Shown here piece by piece: positions 1-5,887 of a DNA stretch of 16,417 bases. The notes beneath the pieces are model-generated. The model made no database searches, was not told where the DNA came from, and worked only from the letters and a program-made list of their open reading frames with translations. The position numbers were made by a program, and so were the translations under genes. The DNA is from Bacillota bacterium (GTDB lineage Bacteria; Bacillota; Clostridia; Lachnospirales; Lachnospiraceae), in NCBI GenBank assembly GCA_023424995.1, contig JAFADH010000138.1, positions 1 to 16,417 on the forward strand, in the 5' to 3' direction. How positions within the stretch are numbered: the stretch's first letter is position 1; each line of letters begins with the position of its first letter.

Positions 1-36
1 ATTGCAATAAATATAACATGCCGGAGGTAACTTAGT

Positions 37-936
37 TTGAGTGAATTTACACATCTAGATGAATTGGAAGCCGAAGCGATCTATGTGATACGCGAGGTTG
101 CGGCAGAATGCGAGAAGCCGGTTATGCTGTACTCCATCGGCAAGGACAGCTCCGTCATGCTGCACCTGGCCCTGAAAGCCTTCTATCCGGAGAAACCGCC
201 GTTTCCCTTCATGCATATCGATACCTCCTGGAAATTTAAAGAGATGATCGAATTCCGAGACAGAAAGGCGAAGGAACTGGGCATACAGATGATCGTATAC
301 AGGAATGAGGAAGGCATCGCCCAGGGTATCAATCCCTTCGAACATGGCTCGGCATATACGGATATTATGAAGACCCAGGCACTTAAGGAAGGCTTAGCGA
401 AATACGGTTTCACGGCAGCCTTTGGCGGAGGCCGCAGGGATGAAGAGAAATCCCGGGCCAAGGAACGGATCTTCTCCTTCCGGAATGAGGCCCAGGCCTG
501 GGATCCGAAGAATCAGAGACCGGAGATGTGGAAGCTCTATAATACCAAGATCAAAAAAGGAGAAAGCATGCGTGTATTTCCTATCTCCAACTGGACGGAG
601 AAGGATATATGGCAGTATATCCGCAGGGAGAATATTGATATCGTATCCTTATATTATGCAAAGGAAAGGCCTGTAATCTACAGGGACGGCAATATTATCC
701 TTGTAGATGATGACCGGCTGCAGCTTCGGCCTGGTGAACAGGTAGAACATAAGAAGGTACGCTTTCGTACCCTTGGCTGTTATCCCTTGACCGGCGGAAA
801 TGAATCGGAGGCAGTTACCCTGGATGAGATTATTGAAGAGACCCTGGGAGCCATCACTTCCGAACGGACCACCAGAGTCATCGATAATGAGGCGGCAGGC
901 AGCATGGAGCGCAGAAAGAGGGAGGGGTACTTCTAA
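37..936 (+). CDS. cysD: Sulfate adenylyltransferase subunit 2 (ATP sulfurylase, small catalytic subunit)
   Basis: With CysN, this protein makes adenylylsulfate (APS) and pyrophosphate from sulfate and ATP, the first step of cytosolic sulfate assimilation. It is 299 aa, normal for CysD. The PP-loop of the family is visible as SIGKDSS at residues 33-39, followed by the conserved HIDTSWKF stretch near residue 70 and the FGGGRRDEEKSRAKER segment near residue 130. Translation starts at a TTG, supported by GGAGG at 23-27 nine bases upstream; no better in-frame start is visible. The stop overlaps the cysN start by one base (TAATG), so the pair is translationally coupled. The 36 bases before it are too short to identify an upstream gene. 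The identification is secure. Confidence 0.97.
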   Translation: MSEFTHLDELEAEAIYVIREVAAECEKPVMLYSIGKDSSVMLHLALKAFYPEKPPFPFMHIDTSWKFKEMIEFRDRKAKELGIQMIVYRNEEGIAQGINPFEHGSAYTDIMKTQALKEGLAKYGFTAAFGGGRRDEEKSRAKERIFSFRNEAQAWDPKNQRPEMWKLYNTKIKKGESMRVFPISNWTEKDIWQYIRRENIDIVSLYYAKERPVIYRDGNIILVDDDRLQLRPGEQVEHKKVRFRTLGCYPLTGGNESEAVTLDEIIEETLGAITSERTTRVIDNEAAGSMERRKREGYF

Positions 937-2636
937 TGAAGGGATTGCTGAAATTTATCACCTGCGGAAGCGTGGATGACGGTAAATCAACCCTCATCGG
1001 ACATATTCTGTATGATTCCAAGCTGCTGTATACGGATCAGGAGAGAGCACTGGAGCTGGACAGTAAGGTCGGCAGCCGGGACGGAGCCATTGATTACTCC
1101 TTATTGCTGGACGGACTGATGGCAGAGCGGGAGCAGGGAATTACCATAGATGTGGCTTACCGGTATTTTACCACGGAGAATCGGAGCTTTATCGTAGCGG
1201 ATACACCGGGGCATGAGGAATACACCCGTAATATGGCGGTAGGAGCCTCCTTTGCGGATCTGGCTATTATATTGGTAGATGCAAAGCAGGGGGTTTTGCT
1301 CCAGACCAGAAGGCATGCCAGAATATGCTCTCTCATGGGCATCCGGCATTTTGTATTTGCAGTGAACAAGATGGACTTAATGGGATACAGCCGGGAACGC
1401 TTCGAGGAAATCAGTGAAGAGATTCAGAGTCTGTCCGCAGAGCTGTCCCTGGCGAAGGTTAAGATCATACCGCTCTCCGCCACAGAGGGAGATAATCTGA
1501 CGGCGGATTCACCCCATACCCCCTGGTATACGGGAGGGCCGCTGCTGACCTATCTTGAAAATGTGGATATCGAAGACATTGAGGAGAAAGGCTTCTATCT
1601 TCCCGTACAGAGGGTATGCAGGCCGAACCATACCTTCCGCGGCTTTCAGGGACAGATCGAAGCGGGAAGCATATCCGTCGGGGATGAGCTGACCGTCCTG
1701 CCCAGCAATGAAAAGGCCATAGTAAAAAGTATCCATATCACTGACCGTGAGGCTCTGACGGCACACAAAAACCAGCCTGTCACCATTCAGCTGAATAAGG
1801 AAGTGGATGTATCCAGGGGCTGTGTCCTGACTAAGGATGCCGGATTAACCACCGCTAAGGAGCTGACGGCAGCCCTGTTATGGATGGATGATTCCGGGCT
1901 GACCCAGGGTAAGAATTTCTTTGTCAAGATCGGCACCCGGTTATTACCGGGAACGGTAACCGCGATTCAATATAAGATAGATGTTAATACAGGAAAGCAG
2001 CTTCCGGCGGCAAGTTTAAGCAAGAATGAGATCGCTTCCTGCATCCTGACACTTTCCGAGGAAGCTGCGGCGGATAAATTTCTCTCGCACAAGGCCTTGG
2101 GTGAATTAATTCTCATTGACCGCGTCACGAATATGACCTCCGCCTGCGGAGTAATTACGGATATGGTTCCCGGGGACGAAAGGAAAGCCTCCCAGGTGGT
2201 ATTTGAGTATCGGGGCTTGCAGGCAAGAGGGGATATATTTGAAGAATTTTATTATAATCTGGAGAGTCTGCTGGTTGCCAAATACAAAACGCTGCATCAT
2301 ACTTATACCGTAGGAGATGAGATTCCGGTACAGGGGGAAAGCTATCATTATCCTGACAGCTTCGATATCCTTGCACTGCGGGATAAGCTGGCGATACAGG
2401 TACGGCAGAAGACGATTGCTGAGATAAAGCCCCTTTCGGATTATCAGTATTCGGGATATCCTGTGACCAACGGAAGAGGTTTTGCAATTAAAGCCGATAC
2501 GGCGGCCCTGTTGACTGAATTTTTGTCGGAATACAGCGAGCATAGTGACTGCGGGGATGCCGGCTTTGCGAATAAGTGGCTGAGCTTTGAGACCTACCGG
2601 AGAATAGTGTTCCATAATAATTATTGGGTGATATAG
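936..2636 (+). CDS. cysN: Sulfate adenylyltransferase subunit 1 (GTPase) with a non-kinase C-terminal extension
   Basis: This is the GTPase subunit of ATP sulfurylase; GTP hydrolysis drives APS formation by CysD. The EF-Tu-like G motifs are clear: GSVDDGKST (11-19), GITIDVAYRYF near 68-78, DTPGHEEY from residue 89 and NKMD at 144-147. The beta-barrel domains end near residue 410 (ILIDRVTN followed by TSACG). At 566 aa the protein is about 90 aa longer than E. coli CysN. Roughly the last 155 residues do not look like the APS kinase found in CysN-CysC fusions, because no second P-loop is present. I do not recognise this tail. Lack of APS kinase fits a route through APS rather than PAPS. A strong GGAGGGG site precedes the ATG, which overlaps the cysD stop. 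Confidence 0.95.
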   Translation: MKGLLKFITCGSVDDGKSTLIGHILYDSKLLYTDQERALELDSKVGSRDGAIDYSLLLDGLMAEREQGITIDVAYRYFTTENRSFIVADTPGHEEYTRNMAVGASFADLAIILVDAKQGVLLQTRRHARICSLMGIRHFVFAVNKMDLMGYSRERFEEISEEIQSLSAELSLAKVKIIPLSATEGDNLTADSPHTPWYTGGPLLTYLENVDIEDIEEKGFYLPVQRVCRPNHTFRGFQGQIEAGSISVGDELTVLPSNEKAIVKSIHITDREALTAHKNQPVTIQLNKEVDVSRGCVLTKDAGLTTAKELTAALLWMDDSGLTQGKNFFVKIGTRLLPGTVTAIQYKIDVNTGKQLPAASLSKNEIASCILTLSEEAAADKFLSHKALGELILIDRVTNMTSACGVITDMVPGDERKASQVVFEYRGLQARGDIFEEFYYNLESLLVAKYKTLHHTYTVGDEIPVQGESYHYPDSFDILALRDKLAIQVRQKTIAEIKPLSDYQYSGYPVTNGRGFAIKADTAALLTEFLSEYSEHSDCGDAGFANKWLSFETYRRIVFHNNYWVI

Positions 2637-2714
2637 CGGATTTATGGCAGGCCTTATTATTTATGCAGGGGTGTGCCCCATAGTTTCAGGTTTAAGAAAG
2701 GTTTGGTGACTGGA

Positions 2715-3569
2715 ATGGCAATTGATTACGCAGCTTTAAAAAAGGGCGGTTTCATGAGACAGAAGCAGAAAGGGATGTTTTCCTTACGGCTTCAGGTGGT
2801 CGGCGGGTTCGTAACAGCCGAGAATCTAAAGAAAATATACGAGGTCGCCGAAAAATACGGGGCCGGACATGTACATCTTACCTCCAGACAAAGCGTGGAG
2901 ATTCCGTTTATTAAATTCGAGGATATCGAAACGGTGAAGGAGGAGCTGGCGGAGGGCGGCTGCAAACCAGGTGTCTGCGGACCCAGAGTGAGGACGGTCA
3001 CCGCCTGTCAGGGCAATGCCGTGTGCCCCAGCGGTAATATAGATGCCTATAAGATCGCGGTAGAGCTGGACCGGAGATATTATGCCAGGGAGCTGCCTCA
3101 CAAGTTCAAGTTCGGGGTTACGGGCTGTATGAATAACTGCCTGAAGGCAGAGGAAAATGATCTGGGTATCAAGGGTGCGCTGGAGGTCCGCTGGGAGAAG
3201 GAGAGCTGCATCTTCTGCGGAGTGTGTGAGAAGGCCTGCCGTGTGGGTGCAATTAAGATTGAAGAAGATAACATTACCCTGGATTCGGAGAAATGCAATA
3301 ACTGCGGTCGCTGTGTGAAGGCATGTCCCACCGATGCATGGGTCGGAGAACCCGGTTATCTGGTATCCTTCGGAGGTCTGTTCGGCAATACCATCAGTAA
3401 GGGCGATTACATACTACCCTTAATTAAGTCGGAGGAGCAGCTTTACAGGGTAACCGATGCGGCAATCGGGTTCTTCAGCGATTACGGAAAGTCGAGTGAA
3501 CGCTTCCGGTTCACAATTGACCGGGTAGGCTGGGATAAGTTCAAAGAAGTGATGAAGGAAGCATTATAA
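2715..3569 (+). CDS. Compact siroheme/[4Fe-4S] sulfite reductase with two ferredoxin clusters
   Basis: The protein probably reduces sulfite to sulfide in six electron steps. From the chosen start it has 284 aa. An N-terminal nitrite/sulfite reductase ferredoxin-like half-domain (about 15-75) is followed by the siroheme-[4Fe-4S] cysteines in a CX5C...CX3C pattern (C98, C104, C138, C142). A bacterial ferredoxin insert follows with C165/168/171/175 and C194/197/200/204, enough for two [4Fe-4S] clusters. The arrangement is like AsrC and archaeal-type small sulfite reductases, not the large CysI. No AsrA or AsrB electron-transfer subunit is next to it, so its electron donor is unknown. An in-frame GTG at 2673 is possible, but it sits in the loop of a GGGG/CCCC hairpin and its purine run is only one base away. 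The ATG at 2715 starts MAIDYAALKKGGF; a GTG at 2706 is also possible. It follows cysN by 78 bp. Confidence 0.88.
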   Translation: MAIDYAALKKGGFMRQKQKGMFSLRLQVVGGFVTAENLKKIYEVAEKYGAGHVHLTSRQSVEIPFIKFEDIETVKEELAEGGCKPGVCGPRVRTVTACQGNAVCPSGNIDAYKIAVELDRRYYARELPHKFKFGVTGCMNNCLKAEENDLGIKGALEVRWEKESCIFCGVCEKACRVGAIKIEEDNITLDSEKCNNCGRCVKACPTDAWVGEPGYLVSFGGLFGNTISKGDYILPLIKSEEQLYRVTDAAIGFFSDYGKSSERFRFTIDRVGWDKFKEVMKEAL

Positions 3570-3576
3570 AATCAGG

Positions 3577-3615
3577 ATTGAGCCTGCTCAATGTGAAAAC
3601 CGCGGATTTTCCATT
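3577..3615 (+). promoter_or_regulatory. Dyad-symmetric element between the sulfite reductase and TusA-like genes
   Basis: The 81-bp gap contains two adjoining inverted repeats. The first, 3577-3592, is an exact dyad (ATTGAGC, CT, GCTCAAT). The second, about 3590-3615, pairs AATG and GAAAA with TTTTC and CATT around a CCGCGG centre, with a single bulged base on each side. No T run follows, so this is not a standard terminator. It could be an operator, an RNA processing or stability hairpin, or chance. The pairing is seen directly; any function is a guess. Confidence 0.3.
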
Positions 3616-3650
3616 GAAGCATGACGGGCTGTGGGAAAGGCGTGGTTATT

Positions 3651-3896
3651 ATGGCAGAGTTTCATGTTGATGATACGGTAGATATTACGGATGTCGTTTG
3701 TCCCCTGACTTTTGTAAAGGCCAAGGTGGCACTGGAGGAGCTGGAGACAGGACAGATACTGTCCATCCGTCTGAATGAAGGAGAACCGGTTCAGAATGTT
3801 CCCAGAAGCATTAAGGAAGAAGGACAGCAGGTTCTTAAGCTGATTGATAATAAGGACGGAACCTATGATCTGATCGTGAAGAAAGTACAGGAATAG
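3651..3896 (+). CDS. TusA-like sulfurtransferase (sulfur carrier) protein
   Basis: This is a small soluble protein of 81 aa with the TusA/SirA two-layer fold signature: an N-terminal strand, the reactive cysteine motif VVCPLTFVKAK (C17), a helix, then ILSIRLNEGEP and a C-terminal strand. In TusA the cysteine carries a persulfide passed between sulfur donors and acceptors. The usual CPxP motif is CPLT here, so the second proline is replaced by threonine; the cysteine is kept. Being between sulfite reductase and the sulfur-carrier module suggests it moves sulfur, possibly sulfide or persulfide, between these enzymes rather than serving tRNA thiolation. The ATG at 3651 is chosen because AAAGG lies ten bases upstream and the family begins at this point. 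An upstream in-frame GTG at 3642 is too close to that site. Confidence 0.85.
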   Translation: MAEFHVDDTVDITDVVCPLTFVKAKVALEELETGQILSIRLNEGEPVQNVPRSIKEEGQQVLKLIDNKDGTYDLIVKKVQE

Positions 3897-3915
3897 AAAA
3901 GAGGTGATTGTGCAC

Positions 3916-4233
3916 ATGGCTATCCGGGTTAATAATGATAATTTTGACAGGGAAGTATTGCAGGCACGGCTGCCGGTTCTGGTAGAGTTCTATTCGGATT
4001 CCTGTATCCCCTGCAAGCAGATGGCACCGATCTTAGGGGATCTGGAGGAGGAGTATGAGGAGCGCCTTCGAATTGTCAAGGTCAACGTCAATTTTGACGA
4101 TTTTCTGGCTGATGCTTATCAGGTAGCCTCATCGCCCACCATTATTTTCTTTCAGAACGGACAGGAGCTGCAGCGAATCCGTGGTCTAACCGGGAAGAAG
4201 GACCTTGAGGATATCATTCAAAAAATTTTATAA
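3916..4233 (+). CDS. Thioredoxin-like protein with a CIPC active site
   Basis: This is a 105-aa single-domain thioredoxin fold. It has the strand VLVEFYS, the redox motif SDSCIPCKQMAP (C30 and C33), then VKVNVNFD and the cis-proline segment SSPTIIFF. The classical WCGPC is replaced by SCIPC, so both cysteines remain but the tryptophan and glycine are lost; this should alter redox potential and partner choice. It is probably cytosolic, since no signal peptide is seen. In this operon it could supply reductant to an APS reductase outside the window, to sulfite reduction, or to the TusA-like persulfide encoded just upstream; these roles are inferred. GAGGTG at 3901-3906 fits the ATG at 3916 (nine bases) and also a GTG at 3910; the ATG is preferred. 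Confidence 0.88.
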   Translation: MAIRVNNDNFDREVLQARLPVLVEFYSDSCIPCKQMAPILGDLEEEYEERLRIVKVNVNFDDFLADAYQVASSPTIIFFQNGQELQRIRGLTGKKDLEDIIQKIL

Positions 4234-4311
4234 AGAGAGCTTCATCCTATTTTCCGTCGGCTTAAAGATTACGCTGCACCGGCCTTAATGATGGAATGGT
4301 TATATACCGGG

Positions 4312-4340
4312 TTTTATTCGTAACTATTGATTTTTATAAT
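4312..4340 (+). promoter_or_regulatory. Possible internal promoter upstream of the sulfur-carrier module
   Basis: A perfect TATAAT lies at 4335-4340, with a weak -35 candidate (TTTTAT, 4312-4317) 17 bases upstream. It lies inside the 138-bp gap between the thioredoxin-like gene and the ThiS-like gene, the largest gap within region 1. It would allow separate transcription of the carrier/E1/peptidase genes. Because the -35 match is poor and the region is AT-rich, this is tentative. Confidence 0.3.
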
Positions 4341-4371
4341 ATATGCGTTATACGCAGGAATGGAGGCTGCC

Positions 4372-4578
4372 ATGTTGTTAACGATAGCAGGTGTGAAGAA
4401 GGAAGTAAAGGACGGTATCACTATCGAAGAATTAATTGAAAACGAGAATGTGGAATCGCCTTTATATGTATCTGTGTCTGTGAATGATGAGTTTGCACTC
4501 AGGGAGGAATTTGCTGTCAGAACGCTTTCCGAGGGCGATGTGATTGAATTCCTGTATTTTATGGGCGGAGGGGCTTAA
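4372..4578 (+). CDS. hcyS: ThiS-like sulfur-carrier protein with C-terminal Gly-Gly-Gly-Ala (HcyS-type)
   Basis: This is a 68-aa ubiquitin-like (beta-grasp) sulfur carrier of the ThiS/MoaD family. It begins MLLTIAGVKKEV, continues with SVSVNDEFA and ends GDVIEFLYFMGGGA. ThiS and MoaD end in an exposed Gly-Gly whose carboxylate is adenylated and turned into a thiocarboxylate. Here an alanine follows the glycines (G65-G67, A68), as in HcyS-Ala of Wolinella succinogenes, where a JAMM protease removes the alanine before activation. Such a protease is encoded two genes downstream. The ATG at 4372 is preferred over an upstream TTG at 4327, because GGAGG lies just ahead of it (4362-4366) and the extra N-terminal residues do not fit the family. 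The fold family is sure; the Hcy role is inferred from tail and context. Confidence 0.87.
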   Translation: MLLTIAGVKKEVKDGITIEELIENENVESPLYVSVSVNDEFALREEFAVRTLSEGDVIEFLYFMGGGA

Positions 4579-4579
4579 G

Positions 4580-5386
4580 ATGGCATTTACCAATGAACAG
4601 CTGGAACGGTATTCCAGGCATATTATATTAAAAGAGGTCGGTGCTAAGGGTCAGAAGAAGCTTCTGACCGGCAAGGTACTGATCATAGGAGCCGGGGGTC
4701 TTGGAGCACCTGCGGCCATGTATCTGGCGGCAGCCGGAGTAGGTACCATCGGCATAGCGGATGCGGATGAGGTGGATCTGTCCAACCTTCAGAGGCAGAT
4801 CATCCACAGTACGGCCGATATTGGCAAGGCAAAGGTAAAATCAGCCAGGGAGACCATGAATGCCATGAATCCCGACGTTACCGTGAATACCTACCGGACC
4901 TTTGTTACCTCGGAGAACATTCTTGAACTGGTAGAGGGTTATGATTTCGTCATTGACGGAACGGATAATTTTCCTGCCAAGTTCCTGATCAACGATGCCT
5001 GTGTAATGGCGAAGAAGCCTTTCTCCCATGCCGGCATTATCCGTTTTCAGGGCCAGCTGATGACCTATGTTCCGGGAGAAGGACCCTGCTACCGCTGCGT
5101 ATTCAAGGATCCGCCACCGAAGGATGCTGTTCCTACCTGCAAGCAGGCCGGAGTGATCGGCGCCATGGGGGGAGTCATCGGAAGCCTTCAGGCTATGGAA
5201 GCAATCAAATATATCCTTGGAGTGGGCAACCTGCTTACGGGCAAGTTACTTACCTATGATGCATTGCGGGGGGATTTCCGCACGGTTCCCTTACCGGCCA
5301 GGGTACCCGGCTGCGGTATCTGCGGAGAGCATCCGACCATTACCGGACTGATTGATTATGACCAGGCAGAGTGCGACGGAAGGTAG
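4580..5386 (+). CDS. hcyF: E1-like carrier-protein adenylyltransferase (ThiF/MoeB/HcyF family)
   Basis: This 268-aa ThiF/MoeB/HesA enzyme adenylates the C-terminal glycine of a sulfur-carrier protein so that sulfide or a persulfide can replace AMP and form a thiocarboxylate. Visible features are the opening RYSRHI motif, the nucleotide loop GAGGLG (37-42), the DxDxVDLSNLQRQ segment, DGTDNFPAKFLIND, and the zinc cysteines C170/C173 and C245/C248. C187, in PTCKQAG, is the usual position of the E1 cysteine. There is no rhodanese domain, unlike eukaryotic-type MoeB, so sulfide from the local reductase is a likely sulfur source. The start at 4580 is one base after the hcyS stop; its GGAGGGG ribosome site (4567-4573) lies inside the codons for the carrier's Gly-rich tail. 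An alternative upstream ATG at 4544 would overlap hcyS and lacks family support. Confidence 0.92.
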   Translation: MAFTNEQLERYSRHIILKEVGAKGQKKLLTGKVLIIGAGGLGAPAAMYLAAAGVGTIGIADADEVDLSNLQRQIIHSTADIGKAKVKSARETMNAMNPDVTVNTYRTFVTSENILELVEGYDFVIDGTDNFPAKFLINDACVMAKKPFSHAGIIRFQGQLMTYVPGEGPCYRCVFKDPPPKDAVPTCKQAGVIGAMGGVIGSLQAMEAIKYILGVGNLLTGKLLTYDALRGDFRTVPLPARVPGCGICGEHPTITGLIDYDQAECDGR

Positions 5387-5393
5387 GGATCAT

Positions 5394-5807
5394 ATGCTGT
5401 ATATGAAAGCGAAGGATTATGGTATTATAGTAAAGCATGCACGGGACGGACTGCCCAATGAGGCCTGCGGGCTGCTTGCCGGAACGGTGTACGGAGATAT
5501 AAAGCAGGTGGAAAAGGTATATAGGCTGACCAATATGGATGCCAGCAGGGAGCATTTTTCCATGGATCCCAAGGAGCAGCTGGAGGCGGTAAAGGATATG
5601 AGGGCCAACGGGCTGCAGCTGCTGGGTAATTTCCATTCTCATCCGGAGACACCGTCAAGGCCATCCGAGGAGGATAAGCGCTTGGTCTTTGATATAAGGC
5701 TGTCTTATCTGATTCTGTCCCTGATGGATGAGGGGAATCCGGTGTTGAAGGCCTTCCTTTATAATGAGAAGAAGGAAGTTACGGAAGAAAAGATTGAAAT
5801 TATCTGA
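5394..5807 (+). CDS. hcyD: JAMM/M67 metallopeptidase for sulfur-carrier processing (HcyD/Mec-like)
   Basis: This 137-aa zinc peptidase has the complete JAMM motif: Glu23 in NEACGLLAG and H81-S-H83 followed seven residues later by S91xxD94. Relatives cleave after the Gly-Gly of small beta-grasp proteins. Mycobacterial Mec releases cysteine from CysO-Cys, and Wolinella HcyD first removes the C-terminal alanine of HcyS and later frees homocysteine from HcyS-homocysteine. With a carrier ending GGGA encoded two genes upstream, the same double role is likely. The ATG at 5394 lies seven bases after the hcyF stop and has GGAAGG and TAGGGAT just upstream. A start at 5352 inside hcyF is less likely. 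This is the last gene of the sulfur operon before a hairpin with a T run. Confidence 0.9.
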   Translation: MLYMKAKDYGIIVKHARDGLPNEACGLLAGTVYGDIKQVEKVYRLTNMDASREHFSMDPKEQLEAVKDMRANGLQLLGNFHSHPETPSRPSEEDKRLVFDIRLSYLILSLMDEGNPVLKAFLYNEKKEVTEEKIEII

Positions 5808-5830
5808 AAATGATATATACTAAGATTAAA

Positions 5831-5860
5831 AAAGAGGGCGGACGAAAAGGTTCGCCTTTT
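5831..5860 (+). terminator. Candidate intrinsic terminator or attenuator between sulfur and tetrapyrrole operons
   Basis: GGCGGAC (5837-5843) pairs with GTTCGCC (5850-5856) through seven pairs, one a G-U wobble, around a six-base GAAAAG loop. The stem is preceded by an A-rich run that can extend the pairing and is followed by TTTT (5857-5860). The short T run suggests partial rather than complete termination, allowing read-through into hemA 28 bases downstream. Confidence 0.5.
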
Positions 5861-5887
5861 GCACATGAAAGAGATGAGGTCGGAGAT

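Noticed and set aside
2106..2615. A 169-codon minus-strand frame opposite cysN
   Set aside because: It is a shadow of the cysN tail; the plus-strand frame is continuous with the GTPase and uses matching codons, and the antisense product shows no motif.
2163..2636. APS kinase domain fused to CysN
   Set aside because: The C-terminal region has no Walker A motif (GxxGxGKS/T) or other APS kinase landmark.
2668..2679. GGGG-TGTG-CCCC hairpin in the cysN-sulfite reductase gap as a terminator
   Set aside because: The stem is only four pairs and no T run follows. It was used only as an argument against the GTG start at 2673.
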